A DNA stretch of 64,000 nt from Flavobacterium seoulense (GTDB lineage: Bacteria; Bacteroidota; Bacteroidia; Flavobacteriales; Flavobacteriaceae): assembly GCF_000695795.1 (NCBI RefSeq), contig NZ_JNCA01000017.1, forward strand, positions 1-64,000, read 5' to 3'. A model generated the notes under the pieces. It saw only the letters and a program-made list of their open reading frames with translations, searched no databases and was not told the DNA's origin. Shown in pieces: positions 22,429-32,340 of the stretch (position 1 is its first letter; each line of letters starts with the position of its first letter). A program made the translations under genes and the position numbers.

Positions 22429-22761
22429 TTAAAGTTCGTTTTTAATATTAGTCAGCTGTACTTTGATAGCTTCCAGTTTACTAATGATTTCAAATTTGTC
22501 CAATGTTTTCTTTTGCCCTTCTTTTAAATGTATTTTAGCACCTTCGAGAGTAAATCCGCGTTCTTTTACCAAATGATAAATTAATTGCAGGTTTTTGATG
22601 TCCTCCGGAGTAAACATTCTGTTGCCTTTAGCATTTTTTTTTGGTTTTAGAATATCAAATTCGCTATCCCAAAATCGAATTAATGAGGCATTGACATCAA
22701 AAGCTTTTGCAACTTCGCCAATGCTGTAATATCTTTTTCCAGGTGGTAATTCTATGTGCAT
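22429..22761 (-). CDS. MerR family transcriptional regulator
   Basis: A 110-residue MerR-type regulator. The winged helix-turn-helix is YYSIGEVAKAFDVNASLIRFWDSEFDILKPKKNAKGNRMFTPEDI (about 10-54), followed by the short helix NLQLIYHLVKERGFTLEGAK. The C-terminal part is a coiled helix with no effector domain and no cysteines, so the ligand is unknown. In flavobacteria this compact MerR sits next to the M23 peptidase and LemA genes; it lies 79 bases after the M23 gene on the same strand. The target is not deducible. Confidence 0.85.
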   Translation of the reverse strand: MHIELPPGKRYYSIGEVAKAFDVNASLIRFWDSEFDILKPKKNAKGNRMFTPEDIKNLQLIYHLVKERGFTLEGAKIHLKEGQKKTLDKFEIISKLEAIKVQLTNIKNEL

Positions 22762-22840
22762 ATTTTTTTAAATTCCAAATTAATAAATTCCAAAATCCAA
22801 TATTTTAATTCTAAAATCAGAAATTAACAATCAAAAATTG

Positions 22841-23818
22841 TTAATCAAGCGACTGATTTTCCTGGTTAGCCAGTTTTGATATCGCAACGTATTCCACCGC
22901 CGAAATATTGCCATAATAAAAATTAAGCGGATTTACAACACGACCATCTTTATGAACTTCGTAATGTAAATGTGGTGCTTCTGATCGTCCTGTACTTCCT
23001 ACATAACCAATAATATCTCCACGTTTAATACGTTGTCCTACTTTACAATTGTATTTGCTTAAATGAGCATACAAGGTTTCGTATCCATAACCATGCCTAA
23101 TCACTATGTGATTGCCGTATCCTGAAGCTCTGTCATCTGCCTGCTTGATAACACCATCACCAGTAGCAAAAACAGGAGTTCCGGTTTTTGCTGTAAAATC
23201 CATGCCTTCGTGCATTTTTCTTACTTTGGTAAAAGGATCCGTTCGATATCCAAAGCCTGATGCCATGTGTTTTAAATTTTCATTTCTGACAGGTTGTATG
23301 GCAGGAATGGCAGCTAATAATTTATTTTTTTCCTTGGCTAATTTTAAAATATAATCCAATGATTTGGATTGAATAGCCAGTTCTTTTGTCAAAATGTCAA
23401 CTCTTTTAGTGGTTTCTAAAACTAGTTTACTATTGTCATAACCTTCTAATAATTTATATCTGTTTACATCTTTAAAACCTGATTTTCTTTCTTCTTCAGA
23501 AATAGGAGCAGTGTTGAAATATGTTCGATACAAGTTATTATCTCGTTCTTCGATAGCTTCAACAACGTTGTCCAGCTGATCCATTTTCTTGTTCAAAACG
23601 GCATAATTTAGTTTCAAATTTTCAATTTCCCGAAGCAAAAGACGGTCTTTTGGTGTGTCAAAATAAGGTGTATTCAGTAAAATGACAAAACAGATAAAAC
23701 CAAATAAGGCTGAAGCCAATAAAAACAGAGCAGCAAAGCCAAATTTTCTTCTTTTTTTGACTTTGATTTTTCGATAGGCCAGATTTTCAGAATCGTAATA
23801 ATATTTTACTTTCGCCAT
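22841..23818 (-). CDS. M23 family peptidoglycan metallopeptidase with N-terminal anchor
   Basis: A 325-residue envelope protein. A basic N-terminus precedes one transmembrane helix (about 27-49). A coiled-coil region (about 60-165) leads to a LytM/M23 domain (about 190-300). The zinc site is intact: HEGMDF (H-x3-D) and HLHYEVH (HxH), with GYGNHIVIRHGYGYETLYAHLS between. Members cleave peptidoglycan cross-links, or act as cell-division activators when degenerate; this one looks catalytic. It is transcribed divergently from alaS. Conserved next to MerR and alaS in flavobacteria as far as I recall. Confidence 0.9.
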   Translation of the reverse strand: MAKVKYYYDSENLAYRKIKVKKRRKFGFAALFLLASALFGFICFVILLNTPYFDTPKDRLLLREIENLKLNYAVLNKKMDQLDNVVEAIEERDNNLYRTYFNTAPISEEERKSGFKDVNRYKLLEGYDNSKLVLETTKRVDILTKELAIQSKSLDYILKLAKEKNKLLAAIPAIQPVRNENLKHMASGFGYRTDPFTKVRKMHEGMDFTAKTGTPVFATGDGVIKQADDRASGYGNHIVIRHGYGYETLYAHLSKYNCKVGQRIKRGDIIGYVGSTGRSEAPHLHYEVHKDGRVVNPLNFYYGNISAVEYVAISKLANQENQSLD

Positions 23819-24040
23819 ATTTTAAAATACCCTATTTTTGCAGCTTCTAAAAAAGCGCATTGCAACAAATTTAATAAATGTTTTAGTTGTTACGCCCTTT
23901 TTTTAGTATTAAATATAACATAAAATTGAGTGAAAGATTTAAAAATTTGATGATTTAAAAATTGTTGAATTGATATGAGTTTTACAAAAAATAAATAAAA
24001 ACTTTGTGCCTTAGCGCCTTAGTGGCAAAAAAATAGATAA
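23819..24040. promoter_or_regulatory. Divergent intergenic region, M23 gene and alaS
   Basis: An exact -7 box TATTTTTG lies at 23833-23840 on the plus strand, some 200 bases before alaS. Just before alaS is CCTTAGCGCCTTAGTGGC (about 24009-24026), a degenerate tandem string of a kind often dispersed between flavobacterial genes. No small gene seen. Confidence 0.4.
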
Positions 24041-26677
24041 ATGAAATCACAAGACATTCGCAAAGCGTATTTACAATTCTTTGAAAGTAAAGGACATTTA
24101 ATTGTTCCTTCGGCACCTATTGTTCTAAAAGATGATCCAACACTGATGTTCAACAATTCAGGAATGGCACAGTTTAAAGAATATTTTTTAGGAAACGCCA
24201 CGCCAAAAAGCAATCGTATTACTGATACGCAAAAATGTCTTCGTGTTTCAGGAAAACATAACGATTTAGAAGATGTAGGTTTTGATACTTACCATCATAC
24301 GATGTTCGAAATGTTAGGAAACTGGTCTTTTGGCGATTATTTCAAAAAAGAGGCTATTCCGTGGGCTTGGGAATTTTTAACAGAAGTGTTGAAATTAGAC
24401 AAAGACCGTTTGTATGTTTCTGTTTTCGAAGGAAACGAAGCTGAGAACGTTCCTTTTGATCAGGAGGCTTTTGATATTTGGAAACAATTTGTTTCTGAAG
24501 ACCGAATTATTCTTGGAAATAAAAAAGACAATTTCTGGGAAATGGGAGATCAGGGACCTTGTGGACCTTGTTCAGAAATTCATATCGATTTGCGTACCGA
24601 TGCTGAAAGAGCTGAAGTTTCAGGTTTCAGTTTAGTAAATGCCGATCATCCGCAGGTGGTGGAAATCTGGAACAACGTATTTATGGAGTTCAACCGCAAA
24701 GCCGATGGTTCATTAGAGAAATTACCGGCGCAACACGTAGATACAGGAATGGGATTTGAGCGTTTGTGTATGGCGATGCAAAACGTAACTTCTAATTATG
24801 ATACGGATGTGTTTACACCGCTTATTGAAAAAGTGGAGCAAATTACAGGATTAAAATATACTTCAAACGAAGTTAAAAATATATCAGAAGAGCAAAATAA
24901 AACCAATATTGCGATTCGTGTGGTTGTAGATCACGTGCGTGCGGTAGCCTTTGCTATTGCTGATGGACAATTGCCATCTAATACAGGAGCAGGTTATGTA
25001 ATTCGTCGTATTTTACGTCGTGCTATTCGTTACGGATTTACTTTTCTGGGAACAAAAGAACCATTTATCAATCAATTGGTGGCTGTTTTAGCAGATCAAA
25101 TGGGCGAATTTTTCCCTGAAATCAAAAAACAACAAGCATTGGTTACCAATGTAATTCGTGAAGAAGAAGCTTCTTTTTTGAGAACTTTAGATCAGGGATT
25201 ACAATTGCTTGAAAATGTAATGGCAGAAACTAAAGGGACGGAAGTTTCAGGAGCTAAAGCATTCGAATTGTATGATACTTTTGGTTTCCCAATTGATTTA
25301 ACGGCTTTGATTCTTAGAGAAAGAGGATTTAGTTTAGACGAAGCCGGTTTTGAAAAAGCGATGCAGGAACAAAAATCACGTTCGCGTGCAGCTTCTGAAG
25401 TTTCTACTGACGACTGGCAAATTTTGGTTGACGGAAATGTGGAATCTTTTGTAGGTTATGATCAAGTTGAAAATGAAGTGAAGATTACCCGTATCCGTAA
25501 AGTTGATTCTAAAAAAGATGGGGTTTTGTACCAAATCGTATTAGATACTACGCCATTCTATCCGGAAGGTGGAGGTCAGGTAGGTGATAAAGGAACTTTG
25601 GTTTCGGCTAACGAAACGATTGAAATCATCGATACCAAAAAAGAGAATAATTTGATTCTGCATTTTGCTAAAAAATTGCCTGAGAATTTAGAAGCTAGTT
25701 TTGTAGCTAAAGTAAATACCGATTTAAGAACAGCGACTTCTAAAAATCACTCGGCGACTCACTTGATGCATCAGGCTTTACGAGCTATTTTAGGAACACA
25801 TGTGGAGCAAAAAGGATCTTTGGTAAACCCGAAAAACTTGCGTTTTGACTTCTCTCATTTTTCTAAAGTAACCGATGAAGAATTACAACAGGTAGAGGAT
25901 TTTGTAAATGCCCGAATTCAGGAGCAATTACCATTAATCGAAAGAAGAAGCATTCCTATCCAACAGGCTTTAGACGAAGGTGCGATGGCTTTGTTTGGTG
26001 AAAAATATGGAGATAATGTGCGTGCAATAAAATTTGGCGACAGTATGGAATTGTGTGGAGGGATCCACGTGAACAATACGGCTGATATCTGGTCTTTCAA
26101 AATCGTTTCTGAAGGAGCTGTGGCTGCCGGAATCCGTCGTGTTGAGGCAATTACAGGTGAAGGAGTGAGACAGTTTTTTGCTTCGCAGGAAGAATTGTTG
26201 AGCGAAATTAAAACAGCATTGAAAAATCCGCAAGATACTGTGAAAGCAGTAGTTTCTTTACAGGATGAAAATGCTAAGTTGAAAAAGCAAGTTGAAGCTT
26301 TATTGAAAGAGAAAGCAAAAAATATGAAAGCTGAATTGGCTAACGAACTTCAGGAAGTAAACGGAGTACAATTTTTAGCGAAACAAGTTGATTTGAATCC
26401 AGAAGGAGCAAAAGATTTGGCTTATGAATTAGGACAAAACAGTACTAATTTATTTCTGGTTTTGGCTACAGCCGAAGAAGGAAAACCAATGTTAAGCTGT
26501 TATATCTCTAAAGAATTAGTAGCTGAGAAAAATTTAAATGCGGGACAAGTAGTTCGTGAATTAGGAAAATTTATCCAGGGTGGAGGCGGAGGACAGCCGT
26601 TCTTTGCTACCGCAGGAGGTAAAAATGCTGCCGGAATCCCTGAAGCATTAGCTAAAGCAATTGATTACGTGAAATAA
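24041..26677 (+). CDS. alaS: Alanyl-tRNA synthetase
   Basis: 878 residues, full length for AlaRS. It charges tRNA-Ala and clears mischarged Ser and Gly. The class II core is at the N-terminus ([39 protein letters not shown], and [16 protein letters not shown]). The editing site has [12 protein letters not shown] (HxxxH) and MELCGGIHV (CxxxH). The C-terminal oligomerisation/DHHA1 domain ends in [16 protein letters not shown]. No truncation or odd insertion is visible. Monocistronic, with a terminator at 26703-26743. Confidence 0.98.
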   Translation: MKSQDIRKAYLQFFESKGHLIVPSAPIVLKDDPTLMFNNSGMAQFKEYFLGNATPKSNRITDTQKCLRVSGKHNDLEDVGFDTYHHTMFEMLGNWSFGDYFKKEAIPWAWEFLTEVLKLDKDRLYVSVFEGNEAENVPFDQEAFDIWKQFVSEDRIILGNKKDNFWEMGDQGPCGPCSEIHIDLRTDAERAEVSGFSLVNADHPQVVEIWNNVFMEFNRKADGSLEKLPAQHVDTGMGFERLCMAMQNVTSNYDTDVFTPLIEKVEQITGLKYTSNEVKNISEEQNKTNIAIRVVVDHVRAVAFAIADGQLPSNTGAGYVIRRILRRAIRYGFTFLGTKEPFINQLVAVLADQMGEFFPEIKKQQALVTNVIREEEASFLRTLDQGLQLLENVMAETKGTEVSGAKAFELYDTFGFPIDLTALILRERGFSLDEAGFEKAMQEQKSRSRAASEVSTDDWQILVDGNVESFVGYDQVENEVKITRIRKVDSKKDGVLYQIVLDTTPFYPEGGGQVGDKGTLVSANETIEIIDTKKENNLILHFAKKLPENLEASFVAKVNTDLRTATSKNHSATHLMHQALRAILGTHVEQKGSLVNPKNLRFDFSHFSKVTDEELQQVEDFVNARIQEQLPLIERRSIPIQQALDEGAMALFGEKYGDNVRAIKFGDSMELCGGIHVNNTADIWSFKIVSEGAVAAGIRRVEAITGEGVRQFFASQEELLSEIKTALKNPQDTVKAVVSLQDENAKLKKQVEALLKEKAKNMKAELANELQEVNGVQFLAKQVDLNPEGAKDLAYELGQNSTNLFLVLATAEEGKPMLSCYISKELVAEKNLNAGQVVRELGKFIQGGGGGQPFFATAGGKNAAGIPEALAKAIDYVK

Positions 26678-26702
26678 TTAATTTTAGTTCTATAAAAAAT
26701 TT

Positions 26703-26743
26703 GAAACCCTTTTAGTTTGTTTTAGGCAAATTAAAAGGGTTTC
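26703..26743 (+). terminator. alaS terminator
   Basis: GAAACCCTTTTA pairs perfectly with TAAAAGGGTTTC around a 17-base loop, 26 bases after the alaS stop. A convergent gene lies beyond it. Confidence 0.75.
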
Positions 26744-26770
26744 TTAGGTTAGGGTTTGTAGTTTTTATTT

Positions 26771-27154
26771 TTACGAATTGGAAATTTCAATACCATTTTC
26801 TTCAAGAATATCAAGAAGATATAGGTTTTGTTTGGGGTCGTATTTCTCAATTCCGCTTTGGTACCATTTAAGTAAAACACTTATTTGAAAATGGGTATAG
26901 CCTTCGGTATCGATATTAATACCTAATAAACCGGCTAAAAGAAATTCGTCTAAGGTTTTTTCGCTGATTATTTTTTTCGGAATGCCATTAGCAACACTAC
27001 CGTTTATACTTTCATAATCCAGTCTTCCGGAATTAAAACCTTCATTAAAAGCCGAATTAGGAGTGTTGTTTTTTACTTCTGAATAAGGATTTAGACCAGT
27101 AGAATAACCTTGAAGGTAATCTTGTCTGTAAATTGGGTTAAAGATGTTTTTCAT
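26771..27154 (-). CDS. Hypothetical protein, Bacteroidota-specific
   Basis: No family recognised. The ATG at 27154 gives 127 residues (MKNIFNPIYRQDYLQGYSTG) and follows an A-rich stretch; an ATG at 27193 would add 13 residues. The first half has repeated aromatic-glycine patterns (YLQGYSTGLNPYSE, AFNEGFNSGRLDYE). The second half is helical (TLDEFLLAGLLGI, FQISVLLKWYQSGIEKYDP). No signal peptide or transmembrane segment. Convergent with alaS. Confidence 0.6.
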   Translation of the reverse strand: MKNIFNPIYRQDYLQGYSTGLNPYSEVKNNTPNSAFNEGFNSGRLDYESINGSVANGIPKKIISEKTLDEFLLAGLLGINIDTEGYTHFQISVLLKWYQSGIEKYDPKQNLYLLDILEENGIEISNS

Positions 27155-27515
27155 GATGTTTTTAGTAGTATTCTTTGTCAAATGTAGAAGCATTAAATCA
27201 CTAAACCACTTAAAATCGTTGAAAGGAGAAAAAACTCTTTAAACCGCTTGGCACATGTATTTAGTCGTTAAAATAGGTAGTTTAAAATAAGCGTTTTTAT
27301 TGATAAATGCTTTATTTGATACCATTTAAGGAGAGTAAAAACTCTTTTTTATAGTCTTTTATAATGAAGTGTGAATTTTATGTTTGTTTTCTATAATAAT
27401 GTTCGTTTAAACGGGTTTTTAGGTTGTTGAACTTGTTTTGTTGACTAAACTGAATTTAAGTTCTAAGTTTGGATACCCCAAAATACCTAAGTTTAAAACA
27501 TAACCTAAATACACC
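27155..27515. promoter_or_regulatory. Intergenic region with lipoprotein promoter
   Basis: About 360 bases without a gene. An exact -7 box TAAGTTTG lies at 27464-27471 with a TTG 20 bases upstream, serving the lipoprotein at 27516. The string GGAGA(G)AAAAACTCTTT occurs twice (about 27224 and 27331) as weak direct repeats. Confidence 0.5.
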
Positions 27516-28286
27516 ATGAAAAATTTAGTTAAAACATTTTTTTTCATTTCGATTACTGCTATTTTCTTAAGTTCTTGTTCTAATGACAAAAACGAAAAAG
27601 GGAAAAACTTCATTAAGATTATTGAATCTACTCAAAACGGAATTGTTGAGAATTCAGTGTTCACTTATAATGATAAACAGCTTGTCAGTGCTGAGAATTC
27701 GAAATCAAAAACAGATTATACATATAATGATGGTTTGATAACTAAAGTTATCACTTATAGTAAGACAACTAATGCAACTATTGTTGTGAATTATAAGTAC
27801 AATAATGAAAAATTAACTGAAGTTACTTCTTCTGAAAATTATGTAATCAATTATACTCACAATTCAGATGGAACGGTAAGCTATGAGAAATTTACTGTTG
27901 ACGCTAAAAAACAACAGCAAAAAGTATATCATGGTACATTGGTTTTTAAAAACCAAAACCTGATTAAAGACGAACGTGTTTTTGATGACGCCGATGAAAA
28001 TTCGGTTTCTAGTTCTAAAACTACTTTTGATTACGATACTTTCAATAATCCGTATTTTAGTATTGTAGGATTTGATAAATTATTAGATCAGGGAGCTGCT
28101 ATTTCTAAAAACAATATTGTAATGACTGTTGCCGAAACTACTGTTGTTTCTGGTGAAGGAACAATTTCTTCTGCAAATATGTATAAAACTACTTTTAAAT
28201 ATGATTCGGATGATTATCCAACAGAGCAAGTGTCTGAAGCTAGTTTGAACAATCCAAATTATTCTAAAATCCAGTATTTGTATTAA
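27516..28286 (+). CDS. Lipoprotein with YD/RHS-like beta repeats
   Basis: A 256-residue exported lipoprotein (lipobox FLSSC, Cys21). The body is made of short beta-strand repeats: FTYNDKQLVSAEN, YTYNDGLITKVITY, VNYKYNNEKLTEVTSS, INYTHNSDGTVSYEKF. These resemble RHS/YD-type repeats at low similarity. Such lipoproteins are abundant in flavobacteria and of unknown function. ATG 27516 is supported by the signal peptide and promoter box. Confidence 0.75.
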   Translation: MKNLVKTFFFISITAIFLSSCSNDKNEKGKNFIKIIESTQNGIVENSVFTYNDKQLVSAENSKSKTDYTYNDGLITKVITYSKTTNATIVVNYKYNNEKLTEVTSSENYVINYTHNSDGTVSYEKFTVDAKKQQQKVYHGTLVFKNQNLIKDERVFDDADENSVSSSKTTFDYDTFNNPYFSIVGFDKLLDQGAAISKNNIVMTVAETTVVSGEGTISSANMYKTTFKYDSDDYPTEQVSEASLNNPNYSKIQYLY

Positions 28287-28318
28287 ATTTTAATACTTAA
28301 TTTTGGAAAAAAGTCCTA

Positions 28319-29269
28319 ATGCAATTTCGTACCAAAATTCCTGTTCAACAAAATCCGTTTCTTATTGATTATAATTCGTCAATGCTATCATTAGGATCTT
28401 GTTTTGCAGTAAATATGGCTAGTAAATTAGATTATTATAAATTTCAAAATAACTGCAATCCGTTTGGGATTATTTTTAATCCTGTTTCAATTGAAAAATT
28501 AATTGAAAGAGCTGTCAATAAGCAATTATTTACTGAAAAAGATATTTTTTTCTACAATGATTTATGGCATTGTTTCGAAGTGCATTCGGAACTTTCAAAT
28601 CCTGATAAGGCAACTTTTTTAAAGTTATTAAATGAATTGGTTCTGGCTACAAATCAACAAATAGCAGAATCGACTCATTTTATAATTACCTACGGAACGT
28701 CATGGGTATATCGAAATATTGAAAGCAATACCATTGTTGCCAATTGCCATAAAGTGCCACAAAAACAATTTACGAAAGAAATACTTTCAATAGAAACGAT
28801 TCAAAACGCAATCCAGAAAACATTTGCTTTAATTGAATCCTTAAACCCTAAAGCAAAATTTATTGTAACCGTTTCGCCAGTGCGACATGTCAAAGATGGT
28901 TTTGTAGAAAATCAAAGGAGTAAAGCTCATTTAATTTCTGCGATTCATTCAGCCCTTAACTCACAGCTCAAAACTCATAACTACTTTCCAAGTTACGAAA
29001 TTATGATGGACGAATTACGTGATTATCGTTTTTATGCTGATGATATGTTGCATCCAAGTGCTATGGCTGTCGATTATATTTGGCAAATTTTTAAAGAAAA
29101 AAATATTTCAGAAACTACATTTGATGCAATGGAAGAAATTGCTACTGTTCAAAAAGGTTTGGCGCACAAAGCTTTTAATCCAAATTCTGAAAGTCATTTA
29201 AAATTTGAAGCCAATCTCCGAAAAAAAATCAGTAAATTAGAATCTCAGTATCCATTCATGAAATTTTAG
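28319..29269 (+). CDS. GSCFA domain protein
   Basis: A 316-residue protein of the GSCFA family, named for the motif seen here as LGSCFAVNMA (about residues 26-35). The family belongs to the SGNH hydrolase-like superfamily: FIITYGTSWVYRN, FIVTVSPVRHVKDGFVENQRSKAHL and a late DDMLHPS (D-x-x-H) complete the likely catalytic set with Ser27. Substrate is unknown, possibly a glycan or cell-wall acyl group. It is followed after 2 bases by a DUF4230 gene, so the two are co-transcribed. Confidence 0.88.
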   Translation: MQFRTKIPVQQNPFLIDYNSSMLSLGSCFAVNMASKLDYYKFQNNCNPFGIIFNPVSIEKLIERAVNKQLFTEKDIFFYNDLWHCFEVHSELSNPDKATFLKLLNELVLATNQQIAESTHFIITYGTSWVYRNIESNTIVANCHKVPQKQFTKEILSIETIQNAIQKTFALIESLNPKAKFIVTVSPVRHVKDGFVENQRSKAHLISAIHSALNSQLKTHNYFPSYEIMMDELRDYRFYADDMLHPSAMAVDYIWQIFKEKNISETTFDAMEEIATVQKGLAHKAFNPNSESHLKFEANLRKKISKLESQYPFMKF

Positions 29270-29271
29270 TT

Positions 29272-29892
29272 ATGATAAAAAAAATAATCATTGGTATAAT
29301 CGTTGTTGCAGCAGTTTTGTTATTATTCAAATATTGTGATTTCAAAAAAGATAACGAAGATGATATCACTTACAATACGAATCTTATTCAGCAGCAAATT
29401 GTAAATGTTGGCAAATTAGTAGTAACCGAAGGGCATTTCTCTGAAGTGATTACCTATAAAAATCAGCAAAAATATTTGATGAATATGGTTTCTTTCGAAA
29501 AGAAAGCACTTATTGTAGTCAATGCTGATGTAACGGTGGCTTATGATTTGCACCAAATGAAATACGATATTGATGAAAAAAATAAAACCATCACCATTGT
29601 AAGTATTCCAAAAGAAGAAATTAAAATCAATCCTGATATCAAATTTTATGATGTCGAACAAAGTAAGCTGAATCCTTTTACAGGTGACGATTACAACAAA
29701 ATCAATAAATCAGTAAAAGCTAATTTGGCTAAGAAAATAGAAAAATCGACATTAAAATCGAATGCTAAAAACCGTTTGATAAGCGAACTTTCTAAAATTC
29801 TGATTCTTACTAATACAATGGGCTGGACGTTACAATACGAGGGTCAGGTTGTTGAAACCGAAAAAGATTTAGGACAACAGCTTAAATTGTAA
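29272..29892 (+). CDS. DUF4230 family membrane-anchored protein
   Basis: 206 residues with one N-terminal transmembrane helix (about 4-20, KIIIGIIVVAAVLLLF) and a DUF4230-type body (VNVGKLVVTEGHFSEVITY, ALIVVNADVTVAYDLHQMKYDIDEKNKTITIVSIPKEEIKINPDIKFYD). The function of the family is unknown. The body probably lies outside the cytoplasmic membrane. The start is 2 bases after the GSCFA stop. Confidence 0.85.
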   Translation: MIKKIIIGIIVVAAVLLLFKYCDFKKDNEDDITYNTNLIQQQIVNVGKLVVTEGHFSEVITYKNQQKYLMNMVSFEKKALIVVNADVTVAYDLHQMKYDIDEKNKTITIVSIPKEEIKINPDIKFYDVEQSKLNPFTGDDYNKINKSVKANLAKKIEKSTLKSNAKNRLISELSKILILTNTMGWTLQYEGQVVETEKDLGQQLKL

Positions 29893-29964
29893 TTTAGAAA
29901 ACAATTTGAATCAGAAAAGCTTAACTAAATAATTAGTATCTTTATAATGCTAAAAGTTTTTAAA

Positions 29965-30213
29965 ATGAATATTGAAGCACATAAAAATCAGATAATTAAA
30001 AAACTGAAAGGGGTTCAAGATGAGCAACTTTTAAATCAAATAGATGCTGTTTTAAATGGTAATCCTATCTTGGCTTATACTGCCGAAGGTCAATCCTTAA
30101 CTGCATCTCAATATCTTGCTCACATAGAATCCATTAGTGATGCAGTAGCTGATGGAGCAGAAACCTATACATCTGAACAAGTTCGTGCATCCATTTTGTC
30201 TAATAAAAAATGA
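29965..30213 (+). CDS. Putative antitoxin of second RelE/ParE-type module
   Basis: An 82-residue protein (from ATG 29965; ATG 29947 would add six residues). It is helical with a Gly/Ala-rich middle (NPILAYTAEGQSLTASQYLAHIESI). Its stop overlaps the toxin start as ATGA, showing translational coupling. It is unlike the antitoxin at 4487. Role inferred from the neighbour. Confidence 0.65.
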   Translation: MNIEAHKNQIIKKLKGVQDEQLLNQIDAVLNGNPILAYTAEGQSLTASQYLAHIESISDAVADGAETYTSEQVRASILSNKK

Positions 30214-30503
30214 AAGTAGTCTGGTCACAGGAAGCAAAGAATTCTCTTTCTAATATCTATTTTTATATTTTAGCAGATAGTCCTCAAAACGCTCTAATGG
30301 TTGTGGATAAAATTATAGAACTTGTAGAAACATTACAAGATGAGCGTTTTGAATATTCTAAAGATCCTATTATTAACAAAGAAAAATTCCGCCATGTAAG
30401 TATTTGGTCGTATAAAATTATTTACGAACGAACTGAAAATAAAGTAATTATTTTAGATATTTTTAATGGGAGGCAAAATCCGGACAAATTGAAAAAGTAT
30501 TAA
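30210..30503 (+). CDS. RelE/ParE family toxin
   Basis: A 97-residue RelE/ParE superfamily protein. It begins KVVWSQEAKNSLSNIYFYI, has a helix pair with SPQNALMVVDKIIELVETL, then HVSIWSYKIIYERTENKVIILDIFNGRQNPDKL. The pattern RHV..YKIIYE..V.IL.IF..RQNP is a clear ParE/RelE ending. The start shares its ATG with the antitoxin TGA. It differs substantially from the toxin at 4684, so the two modules are not recent duplicates. Target (ribosome or gyrase) not determinable. Confidence 0.82.
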   Translation: MKVVWSQEAKNSLSNIYFYILADSPQNALMVVDKIIELVETLQDERFEYSKDPIINKEKFRHVSIWSYKIIYERTENKVIILDIFNGRQNPDKLKKY

Positions 30504-30511
30504 AATAGTTC

Positions 30512-30910
30512 TCAATTTTCGAAAAAATTCCGTCCTCCATTTCTGAAATATTCAATTTTATAAAAGAACATTTCTGCCATATTTTTAGCTCTAAGTTTAG
30601 CCTCGTCAGCAAGTGGACCCTGGTACAAAGAATCAATGGTTTCGGTAAAAATTTCCATCCAACGGTTAAAATGTTCTTTGGCTACCGGTAAATGTTTATG
30701 TGCAGGAAACGGACTTCCGGAATAAGTATGTTCTTCGAGTAAAATAGTTTGCCAAAAACGGTACATTCTTTCTAAGTGTGAAGGCCATTGATTTCCGATT
30801 TTTTCGTTAAAAATAGGTCCAATTAATTCGTCCTTGCGAACTTTAGTATAAAAACTATCAACTAATAATTTGATGTCATCAAGGTTTTGTATGTCGGCTA
30901 TGCGGCTCAT
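30512..30910 (-). CDS. Group III truncated haemoglobin
   Basis: A 132-residue 2-over-2 globin. Visible: LVDSFYTKVRKDELIGPIFNEKIG, WPSHLERMYRFWQTILL, the PFPAHKHLPVAKEHFNRWMEIF block with the likely proximal histidine (His in KEHFNRW, about residue 80). The pattern fits group III (trHb3 or trHbP) globins, which bind O2 or NO and are common where nitrogen oxides are handled. It lies 33 bases after ilvA on the same strand, possibly in the same transcript. No Fnr-like site is seen immediately upstream. Confidence 0.88.
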   Translation of the reverse strand: MSRIADIQNLDDIKLLVDSFYTKVRKDELIGPIFNEKIGNQWPSHLERMYRFWQTILLEEHTYSGSPFPAHKHLPVAKEHFNRWMEIFTETIDSLYQGPLADEAKLRAKNMAEMFFYKIEYFRNGGRNFFEN

Positions 30911-30943
30911 GTTTTTAGAAATAATAAATTGTAAAGTTAGTTT

Positions 30944-32188
30944 TTAACCAATTAACTGATGGAATAAATCTTGTTTTTCGTTAAGGTATTTGTATTCAAA
31001 ACCTTTGGCTTCCATTTTTGTCTTTATGGCAATAATATCGTTTCTGTTTTTAAGTTCAAGACCTACAACGGCCGGGCCTACTTCGCGGCTGTTTTTTTTG
31101 GTAAACTGAAAATAAGTAATATCATCATCAGGGCCTAAAATATCATTGACAAATTCTTTTAAAGCACCAGGACGTTGCGGAAACTGAATCATAAAATAAT
31201 GCATCAATCCTTCGTAAAGTAAAGAACGTTCTTTTATTTCGGCAGTGCGTTCAATGTCGTTGTTACTTCCGCTCACAATACAAACTACTGTTTTTCCTTT
31301 TATTTCTTCTTTATAAAAATCCAGAGCGGCTATTGTTAAAGCGCCTGCTGGCTCGACTACCATAGCTTCTTCATTGTATAAACGTAAAATGGTTGTGCAA
31401 ACTTTTCCTTCGGGAACAAGAATGATGTCGCTTAGATTTTTTTGACAAATATCAAAAGTCATTTTTCCCACTTGTTTTACGGCTGCTCCGTCTACAAATT
31501 TGTCGATATTTTCTAAAACACTCACTTTGCCGTTAGCGATAGAAGTTTTCATAGATGCCGCTCCTTTGGGTTCTACACCAATAATTTTAGTGTTAGGACT
31601 CATGTGTTTAAAAACTTCCGAAAGTCCAGATGCTAGTCCGCCACCGCCAATAGGAACAAAAACATAATCAATAGGTTTTGAATAATTTTCTAAAATTTCT
31701 AAACCCACAGTTCCTTGTCCAGCAATTACTTTGTCATCATCAAAAGGATGAATGAAAGTCATTTTATTCTTGGTAGCATCTGCCATCGCAGCAGCATAAG
31801 CATCGTCAAAAGTATCTCCTGTAAGTACAATTTCGACAAACGCACCGCCAAAAAGACTCACTTGTTTCAGTTTCTGTTTTGGAGTGGTTTTAGGCATATA
31901 GATTTTACCTTTTATTTGCAATAATTTACAAGAATACGCCACGCCCTGAGCGTGATTTCCAGCACTGGCACATATTACACCTTGCTCTTGTTCTTCGGAA
32001 GTTAGTGTGCTAATTTTGTTATATGCACCTCTAATTTTATACGAACGAACGGTTTGTAAATCTTCTCTTTTTAATAAAACACGGGCACCGAATTCTGTAG
32101 AAAGATTTAAATTTTCCGAAAGTGGTGTAGCCATTACAACTCCTTGTAATTGTTTTTTTGCTTCTTGTATTTTATGGAATAATTTCAT
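30944..32188 (-). CDS. ilvA: Threonine ammonia-lyase (threonine deaminase)
   Basis: A 414-residue PLP enzyme making 2-oxobutanoate for isoleucine synthesis. PLP lysine is in TVRSYKIRGAYNKI (about residue 53); CASAGNHAQGVAYS and VPIGGGGLASGLSE bind substrate and cofactor phosphate. The C-terminus has one ACT-like regulatory domain (about 330-410, FMIQFPQRPGALKEFVNDIL), so this is the shorter form, not the two-ACT E. coli form. Directly upstream are an isoleucine-rich leader peptide and a terminator, indicating attenuation by charged tRNA-Ile. The trHb gene follows. Confidence 0.95.
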   Translation of the reverse strand: MKLFHKIQEAKKQLQGVVMATPLSENLNLSTEFGARVLLKREDLQTVRSYKIRGAYNKISTLTSEEQEQGVICASAGNHAQGVAYSCKLLQIKGKIYMPKTTPKQKLKQVSLFGGAFVEIVLTGDTFDDAYAAAMADATKNKMTFIHPFDDDKVIAGQGTVGLEILENYSKPIDYVFVPIGGGGLASGLSEVFKHMSPNTKIIGVEPKGAASMKTSIANGKVSVLENIDKFVDGAAVKQVGKMTFDICQKNLSDIILVPEGKVCTTILRLYNEEAMVVEPAGALTIAALDFYKEEIKGKTVVCIVSGSNNDIERTAEIKERSLLYEGLMHYFMIQFPQRPGALKEFVNDILGPDDDITYFQFTKKNSREVGPAVVGLELKNRNDIIAIKTKMEAKGFEYKYLNEKQDLFHQLIG

Positions 32189-32202
32189 GATTTTATGGGT
32201 AT

Positions 32203-32228
32203 AAAAAAACCTCCTTAAAAAGGAGGTT
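32203..32228 (-). terminator. Leader terminator (attenuator) upstream of ilvA
   Basis: On the minus strand AACCTCCTT pairs with AAGGAGGTT around a short T/A loop and is followed by seven Ts, only 15 bases before the ilvA ATG. It lies 41 bases downstream of the leader peptide stop. GGCGGAG just after the leader stop could pair in part with CTCC of the first arm. Confidence 0.85.
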
Positions 32229-32269
32229 CATAAATTGTATTGTTTACTTATTTACATAACACTCCGCCA

Positions 32270-32323
32270 TTATTGTTGAATAATAATGTTAATAGCAATG
32301 TTAATGATAATAGTGTTGTTCAT
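32270..32323 (-). CDS. Isoleucine-rich leader peptide of ilvA
   Basis: ATG at 32323 and TAA at 32272-32270 on the minus strand encode MNNTIIINIAINIIIQQ: 17 residues with eight isoleucines and a threonine. It starts about 12 bases after the start point expected from the -7 box TATATTTG (32348 to 32341), and is followed by an intrinsic terminator and then ilvA. This is the textbook arrangement for ribosome-mediated attenuation, here sensing charged tRNA-Ile. Isoleucine codons are mostly ATT with one ATC. Confidence 0.85.
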   Translation of the reverse strand: MNNTIIINIAINIIIQQ

Positions 32324-32340
32324 TGTTCTGATTTGTTTTA

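Noticed and set aside
24009..24026. CCTTAGCGCCTTAGTGGC string before alaS, and similar strings near 52235 and 53965
   Set aside because: Degenerate and without fixed unit length; probably the common flavobacterial intergenic filler rather than a functional repeat here.
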